Origin: Brassica napus
Lineage: Eukaryota; Streptophyta; Magnoliopsida; Brassicales; Brassicaceae
Reading direction: 5' to 3'
DNA: 64,000 bases
NCBI RefSeq assembly: GCF_020379485.1
Contig: NC_063451.1
Coordinates: 245,739-309,738, forward strand
Below are positions 13,187 through 25,164 of this stretch, piece after piece (position 1 is the stretch's first letter; the number at the start of each line of letters is the position of its first letter). The notes beneath the pieces were generated by a model, which was not told the DNA's origin, did no database searches, and worked only from the letters and a program-made list of their open reading frames with translations. The translations under genes and the position numbers were made by a program.

Positions 13187-14136
13187 ACTCATTTGAATAA
13201 GCCAACCCTGGTCCTTCTCCGGACTCGATTGCATACCTAACCTGGTCCACTCTCCTGGTCACTTGCCATACTGGTCAAGCCCCAACCGATCCATATGGAT
13301 CAACGAGGAGTAATGCTTATCTCTATTGAGTCCTGGTAAAATCATGCAATCCCTAAGTTACTCTTCCTTAGCGGATTTTTTGTGTTCCCCAGGCTGCTTA
13401 AAGCGCCCTAACCCGGACTCTAAGGCCGGTGAGGTTCCTTTGGATCGACCATGGATAAACCAGGCCGTCCGGTTCAGTTTTAAGGCCTGAATATTCCTTA
13501 AGTCTGTTTTCATATATTCTGTGATTCATTTCATAGAGTCTTTATGCGTTTTGTTAGAGTCAATATGCTGTAAGATAAACTGATTTCTTTATTTATATCA
13601 CAAAGGATTCGATACAAATTGAGAGTTTGCTATAAGCTATTACAATTGTTTGATCCTAGTCAGTCTATCTAACCACCCATCCATCCACGGCCTCGAGTCT
13701 TCACGGCTAAGCCAAGTCCTTCCCACGATCACCATCATGTCCTGAAACCAACAAATCATAAGTATCTATCCGATAACTTAACCAGTCAGTTTCTAATGCA
13801 TGCAACAATAATCGGTTCTTTCTAAGTTCAACCCGAAATCCCCTTAGTATAATCAGACCTATCTAGTCGCTTAACCAGATCAATCGAGTTCAGTTGCGGA
13901 TCTAGATCAAACCGTCTTACTCACTGAACCATCTGGATCGGCCATAACTTGATCAAGCCAAACGGCTATGATCGGTGATCTATCGGATCCAACACTTAAG
14001 CATCAGATCGCATGATCGGACCGGCTCAAAGCCATGATCCATTATCCGGTCCTAAGACCAAGACACTCGATCGTTCATACAGAAGAAAGAAGAGACGATC
14101 AAGTAAGGGTTTAAGGACGAAACCGGATTAGGCCTA
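13187..14136. other. Unassigned intergenic, probably decayed transposon
   Basis: No gene is visible. The base composition (GATC/CCGG-rich phrases such as CCGGTC and GATCGG) resembles the adjacent LTR, but I could not align it to that LTR by eye. An AT-rich block at about 13500-13660 has no feature. It may hold a remnant of the missing 5' half of the Tekay-like element. Confidence 0.35.
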
Positions 14137-14341
14137 TCAGTCATAGCCCCGTTCGGATTCACCTGAAGGCCACAGCGATGGCTTGTCCAGTCCATACCTT
14201 AGACGTGCCCTCCGGAGTCCCAGCCAACATTTGATCTTCATGGTAAAGTGAATGCACTCGTGGAGTTCTATTATAAATAAGATGGCTTGTTTTGGTGTGA
14301 TTTTATGTTTTATCTTCATGGTAACGTTAAAAGTCACTAGA

Positions 14342-14987
14342 TTATGCCGAAGAGCAAAAGATTAATACGTGACATTGTTTTCTTCTAATTCTTTTCAGAT
14401 CATAAGGTTTATACACAATTAGCTTAAGCATTTGGAACATTATAAATGTAAAAAACTCATATTGCTGTTTGTCTCGGTATCTAGCGTCTCTGCCTCTAAT
14501 GTCTCTTGCTCTCAAGTCACAAGAAGATGAAGCTGGACGAGTCCAAGACCTTAGATTTTCTGATGCAGCACCTGTTGACTTGGTTGGTCCTGATCCCTGT
14601 GTTGAAGGAAGATTCTTCTGCATAGCGAGTACACCATAATGGAGAATTCAGTGGTTTAAATGTGTTTTGTTGGTTGATTCAGATGCTACTAAGACGAAAA
14701 GGTTTGCTTACCTTGAGCTGAGATAGATCAGACAGAGGATCGTTCCATATGATTCTCATCATCATCATCCTTCGCTGGCCTCTCCTGTCTCTCAAATGCT
14801 CACTTGTCCTCGTCGCTAACTCCTTGTGAAACAACTCACTAAGTGGCACCTCAACTGAAACTGATGCACCACAATCACCAGTCTTGTATTTCTTTATCTC
14901 AGATCCCTTACATCTCGCTATTCTAAGTTTACATCTCGCTACATCAACTTCATCATCACATGTTTGTCCTGCCTTTACTGGTGTCAC
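14342..14987 (-). pseudogene. Unrecognised spliced gene fragment
   Basis: Two adjacent minus-strand frames look like exons. The first (14987 to about 14712) contains EVPLSELFHKELATRTSEHL and ends DPLSDLSQLK before a GTAAGC donor. The second starts after a CAG acceptor near 14615 and reads KNLPSTQGSGPTKSTG and a run of Arg/Asp residues. I do not recognise the protein. It could be the 3' end of a host gene or a fragment carried with the neighbouring tandem duplication. There are no membrane segments. Confidence 0.3.
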
Positions 14988-14994
14988 AACAGTT

Positions 14995-15456
14995 TCACCA
15001 ACACATGGGATCTGCCTTCACAACCTCGTTTGCTTTAGATATAGCTTCTTGTGCAGCAACATGGTACTTGAAAGAGCAGAAGAGGTCACCACAGCGACAT
15101 TTGAATCGAGTCAAACCAACCCGTTTGTTGCAAGTAGTACATCGGCTTGGTCCTTCCTTTGGTTTCGCTGCTGGTGCTACTACCTCTGCAACAGCTTGTA
15201 CAGAGGATGGCTGAACAGAAACAGCCATGGGCTCGACGCATATGGTTGGTTTCAGTGAAGGTTTCCTTTAGGGTGTTGCTGGGTGATCCAGACACTGCAG
15301 ATGCAAGCTTAGCACCCAGTTCCGGTTGAAACAACATAGTCTTGTGACACTTGGAACACATGTTCATTGTGCAGCGCTTCCTAAGAAACCGCAGTTGTTG
15401 ATGCATAGCTTCGGACCTCCGGGTGGGCTTTGGCACCTCTTTTTGTCGTGGTCCAT
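14995..15456 (-). pseudogene. A20/AN1 zinc-finger (SAP) pseudogene, copy 1
   Basis: The fragment encodes the two domains of plant stress-associated proteins. An N-terminal A20-like segment ([10 protein letters not shown]) is followed by a C-terminal AN1 segment ([23 protein letters not shown] ends, then NEVVKAD). Intact SAPs of about 170 residues act in stress signalling as ubiquitin-binding or E3-like proteins. Here the start ATG is at 15454-15456, but the A20 half and the AN1 half lie in different frames. Part of A20 is shifted, and the AN1 finger lacks the segment between GDLFC and the FKYHVAAQEA block, which removes zinc ligands. The reading ends KADPMCW-stop instead of the usual tail. 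It is a tandem relative of the copy at 16336-16802. Confidence 0.85.
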
Positions 15457-16335
15457 TCCTGCATTTTAAAAACTGAGTTCAGTAACGTAGCAGAAACAAA
15501 TCAACCCAGCCCTTTGTAGTAAACCATAAGCAAACGAAATATAGTCTACCAACATAACTTATACATGATCTCATAACCTATAACCAAACCTTTTTATGGG
15601 GCCCCTTGCAATGATTCAAGATCTCAAGCACGGAGTAGGAAGGAAGCAGAAGCGAGCCTAGAGTGGATTTATTCTCACACCAAAGCCTAAACCACTCAAA
15701 CAGATCCTACTAAAACCTAATTTTAGCACCATAAGCCAGACTACCTAAGCAGCTAATTCCAATAAAGCAAATCTGATATAACGAGCAGAGAAGCTAAACT
15801 CAGGTGTATCCAGATAGAAAGTAGACAAATAAGCACAACCCTTAACCATACGACACATATTGTTTTCAACAAAGACTAGTATACCAACATAACTTATACA
15901 TGATCTTATAACCTATAACCAAAATGTTCAGCTAAGAATAGAGCTCTCCAGAAGAACTGCTGATTATAGAGGTTTATCCGGTTATCACATTGGTAACCAG
16001 AACCGGGATAAGGTACAAGACTACATAGCTCACCATGCAGACACATGAAAATGAAGCACAACCTGACCTTTGACGGACAGGCATAAGCATTTAAGAAAAA
16101 ATTTCAATACAGACCCAAAGGAATAAACATAACCAAACCATAAATAATAAAAGAAACACATCACAGCATATATTTTTTAAGAGAAAACTTTTCTGCTGTA
16201 AACACAAGATAATAGAAAGTTTCACACCACAGAGAGAATGGAAGAAGCTAAAGATCAACACACGATTTTGTTCTTCGACACCTTAAACCAGACACATACA
16301 GGACGAAGGAAACATAGGTGTACCTGAAAACAGTT
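15457..16335 (-). other. Duplicated SAP upstream/intron-like sequence
   Basis: This spacer is the equivalent of the 5'UTR intron of the second SAP copy. Phrases such as CATGATCTTATAACC and CAATGATTCAAGAT recur at about 15570, 15900 and 16940. One block near 15541-15600 is itself partly repeated at 15870-15925. It shows that the SAP gene was tandemly duplicated with a unit of about 1.4 kb. No coding sequence is seen. Confidence 0.6.
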
Positions 16336-16802
16336 TCAGATTTTGTCAAGCTTCTCTGCCTTCACAACCGGGTTTGCTTTAGCTATAGCTTCTTGTTCAG
16401 CAACATGGTAATTGAAAGAGCAGTTATGTATGTCTGCATAGCGGTGTGTCCCACATAAGAGGTCACCACAGCGAACCAACCCGTTTGTTGCAAGTAGTAC
16501 ATCGGCTTGGTCCTTCCTTTGGTTTTGCTGCTGGTGCTACTACCTCTTCAACGACAGAGGATGGCTGTACAGAGACAGCCATTGGCTCGGCGGTTTTGGT
16601 TTCAGCATCAACCAACGCAGCAGTGAAGGTTTCCTTTAGGATGTTGCTGGGTGATCCAGACAATGCAGATGCAAAAGCTTAGCACCCTGTTCCTGTTGAA
16701 ACACATGTTCATTGTGGCGTCGCTTCTGAAGAAACCGCAGTTGTTGATGCATAGCTTTGGACCTTCGGGTGGGCTTTGGCATCCTTTATTGTCGTAGTCC
16801 AT
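16336..16802 (-). pseudogene. A20/AN1 zinc-finger (SAP) pseudogene, copy 2
   Basis: The start codon is at 16800-16802, two bases after an acceptor (CAG at 16805-16807), and the predicted stop is at 16336-16338. The first segment reads MDYDNKG...[19 protein letters not shown], a good A20 start. The frame is then lost. A second segment reads [20 protein letters not shown] and continues to [10 protein letters not shown], after which the LTGFKC part of AN1 is deleted and the frame shifts. The last segment keeps [17 protein letters not shown] and the conserved tail ending EKLDKI. So this copy has a complete AN1 tail where copy 1 is damaged, and a different set of lesions. Confidence 0.85.
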
Positions 16803-16804
16803 TT

Positions 16805-17776
16805 CTGAAAGAAGAGAAAGTTCTTGACAATTAAAAACTGAATTCACTAAGATTCAAAACGTCAGAAACAAACAAAGAAACTAAACATATTGTTCTCAAC
16901 AAAGATTCTAGTCTAGCAACATAGTTTGTACATGATCTTATAACCACCTATGAACAAATTTTTTATGGAGCCTTTCCAATGATTCAAGATATCAAACTCG
17001 GAGAAGGAACAAAGTAGAAGCAAGTCCAGAACTGATTTTTATAATCACACCAAAACCTAAAGCAAACAAACAGTTCCTACTAACACTTGATTTTAAAAAA
17101 ACCACAAGCTATCCACCCAGACTGCAATACCCAAGCTAACTTGCAGCTATTTCCAGATCTGATATAAAACTAATAGAAATGTAACTGAATTATTACTATA
17201 CAGCAGAGAAGCTAAAGTCAGTTGTATCCAGCACAACCTTTCTTTACACAAATGAAATGTTAAAAATGAGTTCATATCAGCATAAAGCTAAGAAGTTTCT
17301 AAAACATAGTTAATATCAGTTCCATCCAACACTACCATCTTTATTAGAAATGAGCCTTTCATATCAACATAAAGCAAAAAACTTTCATCAAAAATCACAT
17401 CAAAGTTTCTAAAACATAGTTAACATCCAAAACATTACCATCCTTTCTAGAAATGAAGTATTAGAAATAAGCCTTTCATATCAGCATAAAAGCTGACAAC
17501 TTTCATATAATATTTACACAACCATCTACATAGATAAGCTCACTTCCATTCAACACTAGGTAATTAAAACTCACATGCAAATATTACCACGCCAATCAAA
17601 TCACTAAGCGGTCGAGAATCAAACAGATACTTGAGCTCTGTTCTTACCATAGAACCATAAATATAAAAAAACTAGAAAATCAAATACAGAAACCTGTTTG
17701 CTCGAAAAACCTCAAAACACAAAGGGTGAAATCGAAATCAGAGACCCGAAACAGAAATGAAGAGAGACCACTTTAC
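16805..17776 (-). other. 5'UTR intron of SAP copy 2
   Basis: A GT donor at 17775-17776 (exon ACTG, intron GTAAAG) and an AG acceptor at 16805-16806 bracket a 972 bp AT-rich intron in the leader. The match to the inverted copy ends at 17433 inside this intron. Confidence 0.65.
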
Positions 17777-17856
17777 CAGTACGAATCTCTCCGAAGAAGA
17801 TCGTCTACTGGAGAGATCCAGCAGAAGCTGAGAGGTTAGAGAAGAGAATAAAGTTT
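17777..17856 (-). other. 5'UTR exon of SAP copy 2
   Basis: The minus strand carries a CT-rich leader with CTGCTGGATCTCTCCAGCAG and a GT donor. Almost the same sequence occurs in inverse orientation at 42838-42912. The Mutator-like element begins immediately upstream, so it has separated this leader from its promoter. Confidence 0.6.
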
Positions 17857-18079
17857 GGGAAGTTTACTCGAATATACGATATTTTAGGACAATTGACTAC
17901 AGATTTTTTTTAATTAGTGGTATTTTTTTAAATACCAAGCATGCTATTTTTTATGTTATGAGAAAAAACGTATTTACAAAAATGCCATTACTTTTTAATG
18001 CCACGTAATAAAAAATCCGACGCCACGTAGGAATTCGGTTCCGTGTTTTCACTAAGTCGGCCGTAAAGAGCTATATACG

Positions 18080-18660
18080 TCGTTACGGTTGAGTTATTGC
18101 TACGCCGCGGCTTAATTAAACAACGCGGCTGACTTAAGAGAAAACGACCGACTTAAGAACATAAATCAGCCGTTAGTTATGGTTGATTTATAGAAATCTG
18201 GCTGATTTATGGGATAACGGCTGACTTACGTACACAAGTTACAGCTGACTTATACATCGGCAGTTTGATTTCTAGAAAATTTGGCCGAGTTGTAGTTAAG
18301 ACACGGCTGAGTTATGTTTCCACGGCTGAGTTAATGAACATCGATTGGCCGAGTTATTGAATTTACGGCCGACTTATGAGATGTTGTTACGGCTGAGTTA
18401 TATTTAATCAACCGTCATTGAATGGATTAATAGTACTCAGCTTATTTACGGCTGACTTATTAACGAAAGATTAATTACTAGAATATCATTTGTTTGACGG
18501 CTGATTTATTTGATGATACGGCTGACTTAAGATTTTTCATCCTAATTACAGCTGATTTATTAGCAAAAGATTAATTACTGAAATAGTATCCACGTTTCGG
18601 CTGACTTACATTGTACATGAGGGCTGATTTATTTAGGCTGAGTTATATATTCGTTTGGCG
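18080..18660. repeat. Dispersed 12-mer motif array 1 (CGGCTGAGTTAT-like)
   Basis: Roughly two dozen copies of [A/C]NGGCTGA[C/G/T]TTA[T/A/C] lie in about 600 bp, mostly in the same orientation and with irregular spacing of about 15-40 bp. Clear examples are near 18126, 18200, 18224, 18242, 18303, 18321, 18365, 18389, 18448, 18497, 18518, 18548, 18596, 18622 and 18635. The intervening sequence is not repeated, so these look like reiterated short binding sites and not a simple satellite. Confidence 0.85.
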
Positions 18661-19199
18661 GCTGACTAACCGATTTTTCATGTCATCCGCCATGTCATCA
18701 ATTCGGATTTGTCATGTCATCACTAATGTTACAATAGTAAAATAAGGGTCTATGTTATTCTTCATTCTTCATCTTCTTTATCTATCTTCTTCAACTTATT
18801 TTTTATCTTTCTCTGAGATCTTATGGTTCTGGTAATTATTTTTTCCGTAACTGGGTCTAAAAACATAGATTTTTTAAATTTCAAAATCTGAGACGGATCT
18901 ACTACAGTCGTCGTCATTTTCGATGATGATCGGTTAAAGAAGAAGCTTCCTCTCCTCCAGTTTCATGTATGGCGGTCCTATATCCTGCTGCTCCCTCTCT
19001 CATTGGATTCGTCGTCTTGCAGAGGAAGAAAGACTTAAAGAGAGAGATGAAGAACTAAGTCCCGTAAATTGTAAGAAAAGAAGAGAGTTGAACAAAAAAA
19101 ATTAAAAAAATGAGAGAAGACGAATAAAATGATGAATTTGAAAGCTGAGTTTATATGTTTGATGACTCAGATGGTGCGTCATCTGAATATGATAACTTT

Positions 19200-20450
19200 A
19201 GTTCATACATTAAGTCTCCAACACATACGTTACGGCTGAGTTATGCATACGTTACAGCTGAGTTTGTAATTTTTATAACTTTATAGTTTTAGGGTTTGAA
19301 GTTCAAATTTAAGAAAAGATTAAAGTTTTAATATTGTTTTCAAATAATTAACTTTATAATTTTTATAACTTTATAATTCTATAGTTTAGGGTTTGAGGTT
19401 CAAATTTAAGAAAAGATTAAAGTTTTAATATTGTGTTCAGAGTTGAAGGAATGAGTTTGTACCCGCCTAAAATATTTTGTTCCCGCCCAAAATACGAAAC
19501 GTCGCGAAACAAATTACACTTGACGGCTGAGTTATAGGACGGCTGGCTTATACCATTCAGATACGTTACGGTTGACTTTATGCATACTTTACAGCTGAGC
19601 TATGCATACGTTACGGCTAAGTTATAATCAAATTACGGCTGATTTATGCATACGTTGACTGAGTTTATAATTTTTATAACTTTATAATTTAGGGTTTGAA
19701 GTTCAAATTTAAGAAAAGATTAAAATTTTAATATTTTTTTCAAATGATTAACTTTATAATTTTTATAACTTTATAATTCTATAGTTTAGGGTTTGAGGTT
19801 CAAATTTAAGAAAAGATTAAAGTTTTAATATTGTGTTTAGAGTTGAAAGAATGAGTTTGTTCCCGCCCAAAATATGAAACGTCGCGAAACAAATTACACT
19901 TGACAGCTGAGTTATAGGAACGTTACGGCTGACTTATACCATTCAGATACATTACGGCTGAGTTATGCATACTTTACAGCTAAGTTATGCATACGTTAAG
20001 GCTAAGTTATAATCATATTACGGCTGAGTTATGCATACGTTACGACTGATTTTATAATTTTTATAACTTTATAGTTCTATAGTTTGGGTTTGAGGTTCAA
20101 ATTTAAGAAAAGATTAAAGTTTTAATATTGTGTTCAAAAGATTAAAGTTTTAATATTGTGTTCAAAAGATAAACTTTATAATTTTTATAATTTTATAGTT
20201 CTATAGTTTAGGGTTTGAGGTTTAAATTTAAGAAAATATTAAAGTTTTAATATTATGTTCAGAGTTGAAGGAATGATTTTTTTCCCGCCCAAAATATTTT
20301 TTCCCGCCCAAAATACGAAACATCGCGAAACATATTACACTTAACGGCTGAGTTATAGGAACATTACGACCGGCTTATACCATTCAGATACGTTATAGCT
20401 GAATTATGCACACTTACAGCTGAGTTATGCATACGTTACGGCTGAGTTTA
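19200..20450. repeat. ~390 bp tandem units carrying the 12-mer motif (array 2)
   Basis: About three tandem units start near 19266, 19660 and 20043. Each has an AT-rich part (TTTATAATTTTTATAACTTT, then GGGTTTGAGGTTCAAATTTA, then GATTAAAGTTTTAATATTGT), a TTCCCGCCCAAAATA block, and a cluster of 5-7 copies of the GGCTGAGTTAT-like motif interleaved with GCATACGTTA. The third unit has a short internal duplication near 20120-20165. This gives about 20 further motif copies. Confidence 0.85.
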
Positions 20451-22269
20451 ATTATAAACCAACCCTACTCTAAAACCTAGAAACAAAAAAGCTTGCAGCC
20501 GTATCAACAAAATTTAAACCTAACTAAACCACCGCGTGTTTCTTCCATATCATGAGAGCCGGGAGGTCATTACTGTCTTCTTCCACCGCATTTCCGTTAC
20601 CACGAGGGCTCCGACGTCTTCAAGCCACACAACGGTTTTGTTATCTCCTCCACCATCAAGCTCCTCTGCCTTATCCACCTTCTAGTAACAAGAACAAATT
20701 CAAAACACAGAGAAAGAGCGAGAGAGATTGAAAGAGAGAGAGGTGACCAGTGTGGTGACAGTCGGTGGTAGTGGCAACTACGGTGAAGATGGAGACCGGC
20801 AATAATGGATCTGAGAAACGGAAACAAGGACGACGTCGGCAAATATAGATGATGACGAGCTCAATATCCATGACGACGGCGAAGACCAGTCTTCTTCGAC
20901 AATTTTTCTTCTTCTCCGACAATCTTCTTTTCTTCTTTGACGTTTCTTCTTCTCTCACTTCTAAGATTTACAAACCAAATATACTAAGCCATAAGAAATG
21001 AATGATAATGTATGAATCTCTCTTGTTTACAACACAGAAAGTGAGAGAGATGAAGAAGATCTGGAACTGTAAAGAACTCCCGAAGGAAAGAGAAGAGGAG
21101 AAGGAGACGTCAAATAGAAGAGAGAAAGTGAAGAAAAAAATGCATTTTAAACCATTAGATCAAAACTAATCAATGATCAAGAATTGTAATCCGTGTACTA
21201 AAAAATCTAACCAATGAGAAAGAAGTTTGAAGATAACCACTAGATGAATTTGTAACCCTTAGATTAAAACAATCAATGGTAAATGTTTTAATTTTGATGA
21301 TTAAAATTATATTTTATATTAAAGTGTATTTTTGATAAATCTTTAAATTTTAAAACTTGGATTTTATGATTATATGTTGAATTTTTGATGTGTGGTTTAA
21401 ATATGAAGTTTAAAGTTTAGGGTATATAACTGAGTGAGTTTAGGGTTTGGTATATAGTGTTTAGGGTTTCGATTTAAGATTTAAGAATATATTTTTAAAT
21501 AACAAAAATATTAGAGTTTTAACATTTGTAGTTAGAATTTATGGTAGATGATTAATTATTTTTTTTTTAAAGTTTGATGTTTAATGTTTTATGGTATAGG
21601 TCAAAGTATGTGGTTTAGGGTTTAGGGTTAAAGGTTCGAAATAGATATGGTTTGAGATAATGTTTTGAAAATATTTAACTTTATAATTTAATATTTAATA
21701 TTTGTAGTTTAAATTTTAAAACATTATTTTATTATTTTATAAAATATTATAATTTTATATTAAAAATATTGAACCCTTAGACTAAAATCAATCAATGGTC
21801 ATGAAAAAAGCAATATAATTTGTAATTTTAGTTCTTTTCAATTTGTTCTTAAATTTAAAAAAATGTAGTTACGGGTTTAAATCAAAATTTAAAATGGAAC
21901 TTTGAATTAAAGATTTTTTTTAAATGATTAAAATTTGAGTTTAACTCTAAACTATAAACCTAAACCTTAAACTTTAAAATAATAATAAAAATATTGGATT
22001 TAATGTTCAAAGATAAAATTTAAATTTTTATAACTTTATAATTCTATAGTTTATGATATGAGGTTTATATTTAAGAAAAGATTAAAGTTAGAGTCTTGTA
22101 AGTAAGAATTGTATAAGTGATTGTAAGAGAACATATATCTCAAGATCAAGTTAAAGTCTCAACTTGAAATTCAAGAAACTATACACATTCAGTTGATTTA
22201 TATTCACTTGATACTGATCTTCAATATAACTTGTTAAAGTACTTGAATTCAGTTTTCCGATTTTTGGGT

Positions 22270-22460
22270 ATGTTTGAGGTGTTGCTGATTTATATAAACG
22301 ATACGGCTGAGTTATCTAAACGATACGGCTGAGTTATCTAAACCTTTTCTAATTTTAGGGTATGTTTGAGGTATGGCTGAGTTATGTAAACGACACGGCT
22401 GAGATATATATACGACACGGCTGAGTAGTGTAAGCATAGCATAAATCAAACACACAATAC
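22270..22460. repeat. 12-mer motif array 3
   Basis: Five to seven copies of the GGCTGAGTTAT-like motif lie near 22285, 22306, 22327, 22373, 22398, 22420 and 22463. Two identical neighbouring units read AAACGATACGGCTGAGTTAT. Inverted, degenerate copies (AACTCAG) occur near 22803 and 22850. The stretch 20960-22260 between arrays is AT-rich and shows nothing codable. Confidence 0.8.
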
Positions 22461-23323
22461 ATGGGTGAGTTATGTTTTTTACATAGAAAACCAAAAATAC
22501 AGGTTTTCTGCACAATTTTGGTATTCGTCCATGTATCCAAGCTTCAATGAACTTCTCTGTGTCGTCTCTGCTGAATCCGTCACTTCTTTTCGTCTCTTTC
22601 ATTTTCTTTTTGTTCAATTTTTTCTTTCACTCAGATATGAAAAAAAAAATTAGATTATCCAAATATGGGTACAAAATCATAAACAAACTTAATTAAATAC
22701 ATCCCACAATTGCCGATCTGGGTGTTTTTTGGAATGTATTTGTCTTTTCTCCTCGGAATTCACACTTTTTATAGCTAGGTTTTCGGAGATTGGCGGAAAG
22801 TAACTCAGTCACAACTGCATATATAAACCAACCGTAAAAGAAATGTAAACTCAGCCACAAACTCGAAAAACGCAGCAGAGAAGATGATTTCGGGCAATTG
22901 CTGCAAAACATATTTCGTATAAACGATTGGAGATGACGATTTCGGGGAAGACGATATCGGAGAAGGCAAGACAGAGAGTTAGTTCGAGGAAGTGGAAGTA
23001 AACACAATGTGGATGACGATTTCAGGGAAAAGGCGGTTAGGGTTCCTTTAGTTCTTCGACGAAGTTGTGTTGTGTTGTTGTGTTTTTTTTCAACATTATG
23101 TAATTAAAGAGATGGTTGATTGTTCTCTATTGCTGATGTGGATACTTAATTAGTGATGTGAATTTAATGTTTAAAAATAATTTCAATTAAAAAAAACAAC
23201 CAAAAGTCCTTATTGCCATTTACTAGAGGTATCCAAACATTCTAGTAATTTTTAAAAGATGTATAACACTCTAGTAATAAACCAATTTTCCTATAACATT
23301 CTAGTAATTTTCTCGTAAAGTTT

Positions 23324-24206
23324 TGTCTTTTTTCTCTCAACGAGCCGATGTTTTATATTTTCGTTTGTGATAGAGTTTAGGTACGACGTGTCTGTACGTG
23401 TTATTTCGTGTATTTTAAAAAATATTAGTATGATAAACTTCACTTATTTGATTATATTTTTTTAGACAAAAATCAACAAACTTAAATATACACATATTAT
23501 AAGAGCTTTTCACCATATATGAGAATTTCTCATTTAAAATACTCAAAAAGATACTTTATTTTTAAGTAATCCACTAATAATTTGAAATGACATAAATTTT
23601 TTATAACAATATTATTTAGAATTCGTAAATGTTTTTGATTTTCATTTAATATTTTTGGTTTTATATTTATATTCGAAAGTTCCTTTTAAGGACAGATTTT
23701 GGATTCCTTTTTGGCATCCTAAGTAAGATTATTGAGAATTTCGTGATAACAAATACACAAGAACCTAAATAAAATGCTAATAAAGGTCACAGATACAAAA
23801 ACGTAAATATCTCATAGCAAAATGCCTTGAAAAAAGGGACACGCTAAATTTAAGAACACAAGACAAATCGAAATTACAACACACAATTCAAAAACAACTT
23901 TTCTTGAAGTCTATACTACAAAACCGAGAGATTTTGCCTAATGGAAAATCTCGCGAGAAATTGAATCTCAATATACTGCAGCACTTAAGAGAAGTTATAA
24001 AGATTAGAATTATCACCTTTTATTTGGAACCTCGTTTCCATTTAGCTAGTTCTTTAAGACAATTTGATATTACGTTTTTTTTTTCTTTTTTTGCTAAAAT
24101 GATGTAGAACATATTCCCGAATGCATGATCCAACCAAGTCAAAGATCTTCATAGGTTTTAATGCAATCTCAAAATTTCTAGCATTCCAAAAATATATAAA
24201 AAATAA
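23324..24206. repeat. Left arm of inverted duplication (main part)
   Basis: This sequence is the reverse complement of 42204-42837 plus about 34965-35229. Together with 17433-17856 (before the MULE inserted) it forms one arm of about 1.3 kb. The match is nearly complete by eye, with scattered substitutions and small differences. At about 23948-23965 it keeps the uninterrupted target (CTCGCGAGAAATTGAATCTC) of the Copia element that split the other arm. No gene is supported inside. Confidence 0.85.
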
Positions 24207-25164
24207 ATAAAAAAAACTAACAGTTGTGGTTCAAGCTCTTCAGTTGGAGAAAGAGGCAGAAGCTAAAAGGCATTCAAGCTGTCGAAAGAGACATAGAAAT
24301 TCCACCACCTCGTCCTAAAAGAAAACCCAATGCTCCTTAGCCTCAGAAACCTGGCCCATCAGCAAAACTTGTATCCTCTTCACATTGTAACCAGGGGTTC
24401 TTGGATGTGCCGAGTTCTCAGGTTTATTCCTAATTTTTTTGCTCTTCATTCTATCTTTTTTTTTTCATTCCTTGTGATAGTAGATTTGTTATGATTTTAT
24501 TTTATGGTTAGAAAACATCAACTGGGAAAGAAAATCAAGATGAGAACTGCTCAGGGGTGACCAAGTATCCCTTACCAAACAATGTAACTCCAACGCTAAA
24601 AAAGGTATAAGACTGCAGTATTTTGAAGTTCAGTAGCATGAAAACTTGAAAATAAACAAAACAAAAAAAGCAACTCGTTTCATTCTTATTTTTGAGCAGG
24701 CAAGTGCCGATAATGAAACAAGCAAGGCCTCAAATGTGGACAACAACATGGTTCAAGAGAAGAACAAGGACAGAGATGATGATGATGGTGGTATGCACAG
24801 CGCAAGGGATACTTTTCCGGTGGACTTTGTAAACGGAAATGTGGCAAAATACCCTCAGTTCCATCCCCCAGGTCTGGTATCTCCGGACTTAATGTTTTGT
24901 ACTATGGGAGACCTAGTTCATGTGAATCATCCAGCTACAAGAGCATCATCATCATATGCTACTACTAGTACAACTTCTCAACAAGCCTTTCCAGCATGCC
25001 CTTCCCAAGATGATTACCGTTCGTTTCTCCACATGTCTTCAACTTTCTCCAATCTTATCATGTCAACTCTCCTACAGAACCCTGCAGCTCATGCTGCAGC
25101 CACACTCGCTGCTTCGGTCTGGCCCTATACTAATAATGTCGGAGATTCATCAACGCAAATGAGC

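Larger units (their letters stand above)
17857..23315. mobile_element. Non-autonomous Mutator-like element (MULE), ~5.46 kb
   Basis: The inverted arm at 42838-42842 preserves the empty site, so the insertion can be delimited. Left flank ends ATAAAGTTT (17848-17856) and right flank begins GTAAAGTTT (23315-23323): TAAAGTTT is shared, consistent with a 9 bp target duplication with one change, which is typical of MULEs. Ends are imperfect inverted repeats: GGGAAGTTTACTCGAATATA at the left, and GAGAAAATTACTAGAATGTT as the reverse complement of the right. No transposase ORF is present; the longest frames are about 100 codons without recognisable domains. Motif arrays (listed separately) fill its left half. 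A transcribed-looking stretch at about 18755-19060 and ORFs at 20597-20958 and 22693-23007 could be captured gene pieces, but I recognise none. Confidence 0.7.

Noticed and set aside
19266..20260. GGGTTTGAGG and GGGTTTAGGG phrases as interstitial telomere repeats
   Set aside because: They are single, degenerate and embedded in a longer 390 bp unit; no tandem TTTAGGG array is present.
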